From Prevotella sp. CAG:755 (GTDB lineage: Bacteria; Bacteroidota; Bacteroidia; Bacteroidales; Bacteroidaceae): DNA of 7,560 nt. The notes beneath the pieces were generated by a model. The model was not told the DNA's origin. It saw nothing but the letters and a program-made list of their open reading frames with translations, and did no database searches. Positions 1 to 4,990 of this stretch are shown here, piece after piece (position 1 is the first letter of the stretch; each line of letters begins with the position of its first letter). A program made the translations under genes and the position numbers. The DNA lies in NCBI GenBank assembly GCA_000431275.1, contig HF989128.1, positions 1 through 7,560 on the forward strand. The letters are read 5' to 3'.

Positions 1-41
1 GTACTGCAGCACCTGAACAGAACCAGCCAGTCAAGTTCAAA

Positions 42-124
42 CACTGTAAATCAAAACAGTGATTCTGTAAAGACTTTTAGAGATAAAAAACACCGGCTGT
101 AAATCCAGTCAGTGATAATGTAAA
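42..124. repeat. Imperfect 30-bp direct repeat, two copies
   Basis: Copy A is 42-71 and copy B is 95-124. By hand alignment they match at 23 of 30 positions, sharing the blocks CTGTAAATC, CAGTGAT and TGTAAA, with a start-to-start distance of 53 bp. Copy A also contains a perfect 6-bp inverted repeat, CACTGT (42-47) and ACAGTG (56-61). The 53-bp offset is not a multiple of three, so this is not a repeated peptide in one reading frame. The function is unknown; protein-binding sites near a gene or element end are possible. Confidence 0.45.
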
Positions 125-194
125 CCATATTAGTTAATCCGCTCTAAAGTGTCAACCTAAATCAGGGAAAGTCAGTTTTGATAGATTCGTATTT

Positions 195-210
195 CTAACT
201 CGCGAATTAG
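195..210. repeat. 16-bp near-perfect palindrome
   Basis: CTAACTCGCGAATTAG reads the same on both strands except for one non-matching pair (199 against 206). The centre is TCGCGA. It lies in the gene-poor AT-rich stretch, about 170 bp beyond the end of the DUF1810 gene. Its symmetry would suit a dimeric DNA-binding protein, but no regulated gene is identifiable next to it. Confidence 0.3.
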
Positions 211-332
211 TAATACTCATCAATCATGTGTAGGTAGTTTACAGAACTCTACCAAACTCTAAATGCTCGTCTTTCCGAGCCGCCAATTATTCCTAACCAT
301 TTTACATGAGGCGAATAATAAAGGACTCACAA

Positions 333-358
333 CTCAGTATTAGATGCTATTGACTGAG
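333..358 (-). terminator. Possible weak terminator of the DUF1810 gene
   Basis: CTCAGT at 333-338 and ACTGAG at 353-358 form a 6-bp inverted repeat with a 14-base loop, 25 bp past the stop codon of the minus-strand DUF1810 gene. There is no run of T after it on the minus strand, so intrinsic termination is doubtful. It may only be a 3' stem protecting the transcript. Confidence 0.25.
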
Positions 359-382
359 AAATCCAGTGTATATCCTGGCGGT

Positions 383-898
383 TTATTTCCAACTATATTT
401 ACTAATCATCTTCTTAAAGATAGGAATATCAGAAACAGATGCAAAAAGCAACATGCAAGACCTTACTTTAATTGCATCATTCCCAAATATCTCATAAACA
501 GATTTCTCGTTATTATAAACGGCTTCAGTAGCCTCTATTAACCTTTCCCTTAAAATAGGATTTTCAAGATAGGCTTCAGCTTCATCCCTACCTCTTATTC
601 CAAAGTATTCAGCATTGTAACTACTGCCTAACCCCACCATTTGAGGGAAGATAAACCATATCCAATGGGTTTTCTTCTTTCCAGCTTTAATTTCTTCTAA
701 AGCTGTTTCATAAGTATCCCACTTGTTTTGGGCTGTAATGAAGCGATTTAAGCCCTCACACACAGCTCTTATTGTAGGAACAAAATCTTCTCTAAATCGA
801 CCTGTTTCTCTGTCGACTAATAAGTCTCTGTCCCCTAAAGCTAACCAATCGGCAGTTTTGTTGATGAATTCTTTATTTGTATTATCTTTCTTACTCAT
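383..898 (-). CDS. DUF1810 family protein
   Basis: A 171-residue soluble protein, probably cytoplasmic, with no signal peptide or membrane segment. The DUF1810 signature is clear from about residue 50: LNRFITAQ, then GKKKTHWIWFIFPQ (73-86), GLGSS, GIRGRDEAEAYL (100-111), NPILRERL and KVRSCMLLFA near 144-153. The biochemical role of this family is not established, so no function is assigned. Two features differ from the usual compact ~140-residue members as I remember them. There is an extra polar N-terminus of about 49 residues (DWLALGDRDLL, RETGRF) ahead of the domain. The C-terminus stops at SKYSWK, earlier than the usual tail, so about 15 final residues may be missing. The ATG at 898 is preceded by a good Bacteroidota promoter, which supports this start. 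The gene is AT-rich compared with the core genes and stands alone, consistent with horizontal transfer. Confidence 0.85.
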   Translation of the reverse strand: MSKKDNTNKEFINKTADWLALGDRDLLVDRETGRFREDFVPTIRAVCEGLNRFITAQNKWDTYETALEEIKAGKKKTHWIWFIFPQMVGLGSSYNAEYFGIRGRDEAEAYLENPILRERLIEATEAVYNNEKSVYEIFGNDAIKVRSCMLLFASVSDIPIFKKMISKYSWK

Positions 899-972
899 TT
901 AGACCTACGTTTTAAAAGTTTGCCCCCATTATATAGAAAGGGATTCATCTAGGATAGCTGTCGCAGATACTG

Positions 973-1002
973 CAAAGGTAAGAATTTGAAAGCAAATCAC
1001 AA
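973..1002 (-). promoter_or_regulatory. Bacteroidota-type promoter of the DUF1810 gene
   Basis: Read on the minus strand, TTG (1000-1002) is followed after 19 bases by TACCTTTG (973-980). The latter is a perfect match to the -7 element TAnnTTTG used by the Bacteroidota primary sigma factor, with the expected spacing to a -33 TTG. Transcription would start near 966, leaving a leader of roughly 68 nt. The promoter ends almost exactly where the AT-rich DNA gives way to GC-rich DNA, so gene and promoter look like one cassette. Confidence 0.6.
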
Positions 1003-1009
1003 CGCATTA

Positions 1010-1735
1010 ATAATTCTGTGTTGAAGTCGTTGGGATTACTGTGGCGGGGCCAAACCATGTGCGTCGAAAAAACGAGGCTTTGTCCGATGCTGGCCGTTTC
1101 TGATGGGCCGGAATGATGTCGTAGCCGTAGTCGCCCCGGTGTGGAGTGATAAGCCTGGCCGGCACGAGGCTCTCGCCTTGCTGGATATGGGAGAGTGGGA
1201 TGTAGACAGCACGCTGTTGTGCCCTATGTCCGAACTGCACGGCCTCTTTATCGCAGGCCCACAAGCATTCCGGCGTCCATGTCCGGTGGTTGTTTCGTTT
1301 AGGGTTGGCGGGGTGGGGGACTGTTGTCGGCGTGGGCGTCTTTTTGAGTCTTTCGTCGGTGAGTCGGGGGGCGTCGTGTGTGGGTGCGTAGGAGTCGTCC
1401 TCGGAGCAGGCGAACCGTGTGCCTGCTGCGGGCGGCGAGCTGCCCAATGAGGCATGCAGGCGCGCGTGGGCTGGCAGGGGTTACAACTTTTTAACTGACA
1501 GTGCTTGTCTATAAGCATAGAAATGCCGACCTTTGCGCCGGTTTTTGAACAGCTGGAATGTAGGGCTGGCTTCCGTCCCATCTCGCCGCCTCTTTCGGCA
1601 AGTCCGCCATCGGGCGGGGCTTTCGGGACAATGGGGCCGACACGCTTCGCCCCTCACCCCCTTTCCTCGCAGCCGCGACACGCTCACAAGGTCTGTCTTT
1701 TTTGTGTCGCGCGATTCCGGCGTAAAAGAAGAAGC
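1010..1735. other. GC-rich region with no supportable gene
   Basis: Several long overlapping frames exist on both strands (for example 1103-1450 plus, 1007-1447 minus, 1036-1581 minus), but none resembles a protein I recognise. Their coexistence is what GC-rich DNA with few stop codons produces by chance. The frames carry Cys, Arg, Pro and Gly-rich runs typical of spurious translation. Around 1300-1400 the plus strand is strongly biased to G and T, with G runs at 1310-1313, 1315-1319 and 1366-1371. A small hairpin, CCGCC (1604-1608) with GGCGG (1613-1617), and the rlpA leader hairpin lie in its right part. A decayed gene or an RNA cannot be excluded. The rlpA promoter should be in the right half, but I see no good TAnnTTTG match. 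Confidence 0.5.
1674..1711 (+). promoter_or_regulatory. Hairpin in the probable rlpA leader
   Basis: CGCGACAC (1674-1681) and GTGTCGCG (1704-1711) are a perfect 8-bp inverted repeat with a 22-base loop that ends in a T run. It sits 24 bases before the rlpA start codon, so it would lie in the 5' leader if transcription begins upstream. It could influence translation or mRNA stability. The core CGACACGCT is also repeated in direct orientation near 1638. Confidence 0.35.
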
Positions 1736-2383
1736 ATGAAAATAACGAAACTGATTTTTTTCCTAATGACAATGGTGGCGTCCGTCCTCGCTGCGGATGC
1801 TCAGCAGGTCGGCGACGCTACCTATTATTCCAACCGGCTTCACGGGCGATACACGAGCGACGGCTCCCGCTATCATCGCGACAGCCTCACCTGCGCCCAC
1901 AAGACGTATCCCCTCGGCACGTATCTGAAAGTGCGTAACGCCCGCAACGGTCAGGAGGTAATAGTCAAGGTGACGGACCGCGGCCCCTACCGCCGGGGGG
2001 CTATCGTGGATCTTTCCTATGCCGCCGCCAAGGAGATCGGCATGATCGCAGCCGGGGTCGTCCCGGTCGAGGTGGAGCGGGTGGAATCGCCAGCCGGTTA
2101 CTTGGCCGCTTCTGAGGGCGAGACGCTCAGACTGCCGGAGCTCCGCGTGCGTGACGCCGCAACGGGCGAGTATTACACCGTGTCGGAATGGGCTCGCCGG
2201 AATGAGGAGGAAAAGGCGCGGGCTCGCGAGGCGGAAGCCGCGCGCCAGCGTGCACGCTACACGGCCAAGGCTCAGAAGGAGAAGCGGTGGCGCGTTCTGG
2301 CTGACAAGGTGACGGCCCAGAACGCCTTGAAGGGTTCGGCTTCGACGGGGTTGTTCCGCCGCAGCGCAGCACCCGTGCAGTGA
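1736..2383 (+). CDS. RlpA-like double-psi beta-barrel protein (septal ring lytic transglycosylase family), secreted
   Basis: A 215-residue exported protein. Residues 1-22 are a Sec signal peptide (MKITK, hydrophobic stretch, then A-D-A), with probable signal peptidase I cleavage before Gln23. No lipobox Cys is present, unlike lipoprotein RlpA of Proteobacteria. Residues about 25-115 are the RlpA barrel: GDATYYS, LHGRYTSDG (35-43), CAHKTYPLGT (53-62), VKVTDRGPYRRG (77-88) and IVDLSYAAAKEIG (90-102). RlpA proteins cleave naked glycan strands of peptidoglycan during septation. Asp81 of DRGPY and His55 of AHKT, expected to matter for activity, are present. The usual Glu of the NGExY motif appears replaced (Ser44/Arg45), so activity should not be assumed. 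There is no SPOR domain; instead a charged Glu/Arg/Ala-rich, probably helical or coiled-coil tail covers about 151-190. I chose the ATG at 1736 because it begins the signal peptide; upstream codons in the same frame do not look like protein. Confidence 0.85.
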   Translation: MKITKLIFFLMTMVASVLAADAQQVGDATYYSNRLHGRYTSDGSRYHRDSLTCAHKTYPLGTYLKVRNARNGQEVIVKVTDRGPYRRGAIVDLSYAAAKEIGMIAAGVVPVEVERVESPAGYLAASEGETLRLPELRVRDAATGEYYTVSEWARRNEEEKARAREAEAARQRARYTAKAQKEKRWRVLADKVTAQNALKGSASTGLFRRSAAPVQ

Positions 2384-2398
2384 TGTCGGGAGTGCGGA

Positions 2399-2420
2399 GC
2401 GGCGGGACGTGTCCTGCCGC
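2399..2420 (+). terminator. Stable 3' hairpin after rlpA
   Basis: GCGGCGGGAC (2399-2408) pairs with GTCCTGCCGC (2411-2420): nine Watson-Crick pairs and one G-T pair around a tiny loop, beginning 16 bases after the rlpA stop codon. No T run follows, so it is more likely a 3' stabilising stem or a Rho-associated stop than an intrinsic terminator on its own. Confidence 0.4.
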
Positions 2421-2466
2421 GTAGGACCACGCCTTGTGGGCGACAATTCCGGAGAGGCTATACGCC

Positions 2467-2493
2467 GCGGGGTTGTCGCCCCGCATGATTTTT
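2467..2493 (+). terminator. Rho-independent terminator between rlpA and metY
   Basis: GCGGGG (2467-2472), loop TTGTCG, CCCCGC (2479-2484), then ATGA and a run of five T (2489-2493). The pure-GC stem plus T run is a short intrinsic terminator. It separates rlpA from metY although the two genes are co-directional and only 156 bp apart, so metY probably has its own promoter. Confidence 0.55.
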
Positions 2494-2501
2494 CCGGCAG
2501 A

Positions 2502-2509
2502 TAGTATTG
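2502..2509 (+). promoter_or_regulatory. Possible -7 element of metY
   Basis: TAGTATTG matches TAnnTTTG at five of the six fixed positions. It lies directly after the rlpA terminator and 30 bases before the metY start, the right place for a metY promoter. No clear -33 TTTG is found at 19-21 bases upstream, so the call is weak. The leader would be only about 20-25 nt, too short for a riboswitch. Confidence 0.3.
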
Positions 2510-2539
2510 TTATTTCACCCATATGCAAATTTTCAAGAT

Positions 2540-3826
2540 ATGAGCAAGAAGATGAAACCCGCCACACTTTGTGTGCAGGCCGGCTGGACGCCGAAAAACG
2601 GCGAACCACGCGTGCTGCCCATTTACCAGAGCACAACGTTCAAATACGATAGTACGGAACAGATGGCTCGTCTGTTCGATCTCGAAGAGTCGGGCTATTT
2701 CTACACGCGCCTGCAAAATCCGACGAACGACGCTGTCGCCTCGAAGATCGCACAGCTCGAGGGCGGCGTGGCTGCCATGCTGACGTCAAGCGGTCAGGCT
2801 GCCAATTTTTATGCAGTCTTCAACCTCTGTGAGGCTGGCGACCATTTTATCGCTTCGAGTACGATTTACGGCGGCACATTCAACCTCTTCGGCGTGACGA
2901 TGAAGAAGATGGGCATCGCCTGTACGTTCATCGACCCAGACTGGACCGACGAGGAGATCGAAAAGGCCTTCCGCCCGAACACCAAGTGCTTTTTCGGCGA
3001 GACCATCTCGAATCCCGGCGGCCATGTGTTCGACATCGAGCGTTTTGCCCGTATCGCTCACAAGCACGGCGTCCCACTCATCGTGGACAACACGTTCGCC
3101 ACGCCTGTTCACTGCCGTCCCTTCGAGTGGGGGGCCGACATCGTGACCCACTCGACGACCAAGTACATGGACGGTCACGCCACGGCTGTAGGCGGCGCCA
3201 TTGTGGACAGCGGCCACTTCGACTGGATGGCTCATGCCGACAAGTTCCCCGGGCTCTGCCTGCCCGACGAGAGTTATCATGGCCTGACTTATGCCGAGGC
3301 CTTCGGCAAGGGCGCGTATATCACGAAGGCTACTGCCCAGCTCATGCGCGACCTTGGATCCATCCAGAGCCCCGAGAACGCCTTTCTGCTCAACCTCGGG
3401 CTCGAAACGCTTCATCTGCGCATGAAACGCCACTGCGAGAACGCACAGCGGGTGGCCGAATTCCTGCAAGCCGATCCGCGTGTGGCATGGGTCAGCTATG
3501 CCGGTCTGCCGGGTGACAAGTATTATGAGCTGGGCCGGAAATATCTGCCCGAGGGAGGATGTGGCGTCATTGCCTTCGGGCTGAAAGGTTCGCGTGAGGA
3601 TACCGTCCGGTTCATGGACCACTTGAAGCTCATTTGTATCGTGACGCACGTGGCCGATGCCCGCACCTGTGTGCTCCATCCCGCCAGCCACACACACCGC
3701 CAGCTCAGCGACGAACAGCTCGTCGAGGCTGGTGTGCGTCCCGACCTCATCCGTCTTTCGGTGGGCATTGAGGACGTCGACGACATCCTTGCCGATTTGA
3801 GCCAGGCGCTTGACGAACTGGCCTGA
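2540..3826 (+). CDS. metY: O-acetylhomoserine aminocarboxypropyltransferase (O-acetylhomoserine sulfhydrylase)
   Basis: A 428-residue cytosolic PLP enzyme that makes L-homocysteine and acetate from O-acetyl-L-homoserine and sulfide, the direct sulfhydrylation route to methionine; with methanethiol it can give methionine directly. The sequence shows the Cys/Met-metabolism PLP fold from end to end. YFYTRLQNPTN (53-63) belongs to the phosphate-binding site, SSGQAA (83-88) to the cofactor loop, VDNTF with Asp183 to the pyridine nitrogen, and THSTTKYMDGH carries the Schiff-base Lys208. VLHPASHTHRQL and LIRLSVGIED are the C-terminal substrate-binding motifs. Length and the long insertions typical of MetY, compared with the ~390 residues of MetB/MetC, support this subfamily. 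The frame is open upstream to a TTG at 2507, but homology begins at the ATG at 2540 (MSKKMKPATLCVQAGW), which I use. A terminator precedes it and a very strong one follows, so it appears to be a single-gene unit. Confidence 0.95.
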   Translation: MSKKMKPATLCVQAGWTPKNGEPRVLPIYQSTTFKYDSTEQMARLFDLEESGYFYTRLQNPTNDAVASKIAQLEGGVAAMLTSSGQAANFYAVFNLCEAGDHFIASSTIYGGTFNLFGVTMKKMGIACTFIDPDWTDEEIEKAFRPNTKCFFGETISNPGGHVFDIERFARIAHKHGVPLIVDNTFATPVHCRPFEWGADIVTHSTTKYMDGHATAVGGAIVDSGHFDWMAHADKFPGLCLPDESYHGLTYAEAFGKGAYITKATAQLMRDLGSIQSPENAFLLNLGLETLHLRMKRHCENAQRVAEFLQADPRVAWVSYAGLPGDKYYELGRKYLPEGGCGVIAFGLKGSREDTVRFMDHLKLICIVTHVADARTCVLHPASHTHRQLSDEQLVEAGVRPDLIRLSVGIEDVDDILADLSQALDELA

Positions 3827-3850
3827 TCGTCATCTGATACATCCAGAGAC

Positions 3851-3920
3851 AAAGCACCCGTTTCCACAAGAGGGAGACACAAGTCCTCCTGCGTGCGGAA
3901 ACGGGTGCTTTGCCGTTTTT
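3851..3920 (+). terminator. metY: Strong intrinsic terminator of metY
   Basis: A perfect 15-bp inverted repeat, AAAGCACCCGTTTCC at 3851-3865 and its complement at 3897-3911, followed by GCCG and five T (3916-3920). The 31-base loop holds a second small stem, GAGG (3870-3873) with CCTC (3885-3888). It begins 24 bases after the metY stop and lies between the convergent metY and ogt genes. The T run follows only on the plus strand, so metY is the main client, though the A/T-ended stem could also act on ogt transcripts. Confidence 0.85.
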
Positions 3921-3983
3921 GACGGACAGCCGTCCGCTTTTTCCTCTCAGCAGGCCGGCGCCTGCTCTTCGGCCCAGCGGGCT

Positions 3984-4520
3984 TTATTCTCTGAGAGCCA
4001 GGGACGCAGCGTCCGCCTGCCGTTCCCAATCAAGCAGAAAGCGCTTGGCTGCGAGACCGCCTCCGAAGCCCGTCAGGCTGTGGTCGCTGCCGATGACCCT
4101 GTGGCAGGGAGCGAAGATCGAAATGGCATTGGCGCCGCTGGCGTTTGCCACAGCGCGTACGGCCGTGGCGAGGCCGAGGCGCCGGGCCAGTTCGCTGTAA
4201 GAAACCGTGTGGCCATAGGGAATTTTGAGCAGCTCTGCCCAGACTTCCTTTTGGAACGGCGTGCCCACGAAGAGCAGGGGGATGTCGAACGTATGGCGCT
4301 GTCGGGCAAAGTATTCGTCAAGTTGATGCGCAGCCTCGCGGGTGACGTCGCTGCCGCCCGTGGTGTATTCCGCAGCGAGCGCCCGTTGCAGCCGGCGGGC
4401 GATTCGTCCGGGATGTTTCTCGACAATCCAATTGCAAAGGCAGAGACTCCCGTCGTACGACCCGAGTAACAGGTCGCCGCAAGGCGAACAGTAGGGTTGG
4501 ATGGATATCGTTTTTTTCAT
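3984..4520 (-). CDS. ogt: Methylated-DNA--protein-cysteine S-methyltransferase (O6-alkylguanine-DNA alkyltransferase)
   Basis: A 178-residue suicidal DNA repair protein that moves the alkyl group from O6-methylguanine (and O4-methylthymine) to its own cysteine. The N-terminal ribonuclease-H-like domain covers about 1-80. The C-terminal DNA-binding catalytic domain starts at GTPFQKEVWAELLKIPYGHTVSY (86-108), continues through the winged-helix segment ELARRLG, and holds the active site PCHRVIG with Cys139 and His140, then GSDHSLTGFGGGLAAKRFLLDWE. Arg122 of the RAVA stretch is kept. The stretch before the active site reads ASGANAISIFA rather than the usual ANGRNPISII(V), so it is somewhat divergent, but all catalytic residues are there. 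Length is normal and no Ada-type methyl-phosphotriester domain is present. The start at 4520 is supported by a TAnnTTTG promoter about 85 bases upstream. It is divergent from mnmE and convergent with metY, and appears to be transcribed alone. Confidence 0.93.
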   Translation of the reverse strand: MKKTISIQPYCSPCGDLLLGSYDGSLCLCNWIVEKHPGRIARRLQRALAAEYTTGGSDVTREAAHQLDEYFARQRHTFDIPLLFVGTPFQKEVWAELLKIPYGHTVSYSELARRLGLATAVRAVANASGANAISIFAPCHRVIGSDHSLTGFGGGLAAKRFLLDWERQADAASLALRE

Positions 4521-4604
4521 CTCTTTGTCTGTGTCTGAGGAGGTCCGGCTGCTTTTTCTTCCGGGTGTACGGAAGGTTGCCGGGGGAATGCGATGTTACG
4601 GTAG

Positions 4605-4635
4605 CAAAGATACGCAAAGGAAAGAGCCGGGGAAA
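4605..4635 (-). promoter_or_regulatory. ogt: Bacteroidota-type promoter of ogt
   Basis: On the minus strand TATCTTTG (4605-4612) is a perfect TAnnTTTG -7 element. A near-consensus TTTC (4632-4635) lies 19 bases upstream in the -33 position. Transcription would begin near 4598 and leave a leader of about 78 nt containing the CTTCCG hairpin. Confidence 0.55.
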
Positions 4636-4809
4636 GAAAAAGCCCGCTTTTTCGCAGACCTGTCAGGGCCGCCTCCCCGCTTCGTGCGGAAAGTAGGTGA
4701 TTGCCAATAAGGGAAAGGGCCGAAAGGCGCATAAAAACCGTAGTCATGGCACATGGCGGTGAAACGGTTCAGTCCTGAGTGATTTTGTATTACTTAATCA
4801 AACTTTCCC

Positions 4810-4840
4810 TTTTTTCTTACGGAGGAAAGTCCTAATTTTG
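4810..4840 (+). promoter_or_regulatory. mnmE: Probable mnmE promoter
   Basis: TAATTTTG (4833-4840) matches the TAnnTTTG -7 element perfectly. Upstream at 19-bp spacing is TTTT (4810-4813) in a T-rich tract, an acceptable but not ideal -33 region. The start of transcription would be near 4847, which implies a leader of about 145 nt before the mnmE ATG. Confidence 0.5.
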
Positions 4841-4990
4841 CCCACCATAACCATAAAAGTTAAACGGGGAAGTTGTGTTCAAGTCAGGCCGTCACGAGCA
4901 GTAGATAGGCTCAGTCTTGCCTTTTGGACGCTCTTTTCAAATATAGTTTAACCTTATTCTTAGAGATATTACGGTCCTTCAATAAAAAGC

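Larger units (their letters stand above)
1..382. other. AT-rich stretch without a convincing gene
   Basis: No complete gene is visible here. Two frames are open at the left edge on the plus strand. Frame 1 runs to a TAA at 100-102 and gives a 33-residue polar tail ending DKKHRL. Frame 3 runs to a TGA at 60-62 and ends KHCKSKQ. Either could be the C-terminus of a gene starting outside the window, and I cannot choose between them. After that all frames are broken by frequent stops; a 65-codon plus-strand frame at 344-541 lies antisense to the DUF1810 gene and looks spurious. The base composition resembles the DUF1810 gene on its right and differs from the GC-rich core after 1010, so both may share one foreign origin. 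Short repeats and palindromes are listed separately. Confidence 0.6.
4521..4990. other. 470-bp divergent intergenic region, ogt/mnmE
   Basis: No gene is supported here; the short frames are not protein-like. It contains the two promoters listed separately. Within the probable ogt leader is a perfect 6-bp hairpin, CTTCCG (4558-4563) with CGGAAG (4570-4575). An 8-bp palindromic pair, GAAAAAGC (4636-4643) and GCTTTTTC (4646-4653), overlaps the ogt -33 region. Between the mnmE promoter and its start there would be a leader of about 145 nt (roughly 4847-4990) that I cannot match to a known RNA element. A weak second -7-like site lies at 4942-4951. Confidence 0.5.

Noticed and set aside
1302..1319. 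G-quadruplex
   Set aside because: Only three runs of three or more G lie close together (GGG, GGGG, GGGGG); a stable four-run motif is not present.
1103..1450. 115-codon plus-strand frame in the GC-rich gap as a gene
   Set aside because: No recognisable family, Cys/Gly/Arg-rich end, no promoter or start context, and equally long frames lie on the opposite strand over the same bases.
1036..1581. 181-codon minus-strand frame as a gene
   Set aside because: Dominated by Pro, Thr, Ser and Arg runs typical of spurious translation of GC-rich DNA, and overlaps another minus-strand frame.
1505..1735. N-terminal extension of the RlpA-like protein
   Set aside because: The ATG at 1736 begins a clear signal peptide; the upstream in-frame codons look non-coding and contain the leader hairpin.
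2507..2539. Upstream TTG as the start of metY
   Set aside because: The 11 extra residues have no counterpart in the MetY family, and the TTG overlaps the probable -7 element; the ATG at 2540 fits the family N-terminus.
2384..2539. SAM or other methionine-related riboswitch ahead of metY
   Set aside because: The two hairpins present fit a 3' stem and a terminator of rlpA, and the leader left after the probable promoter is far too short.
2786..3697. 303-codon minus-strand frame inside metY
   Set aside because: Antisense shadow of the well-supported metY gene, with no family resemblance. The same applies to the 325-codon frame antisense to mnmE (5278-6255).
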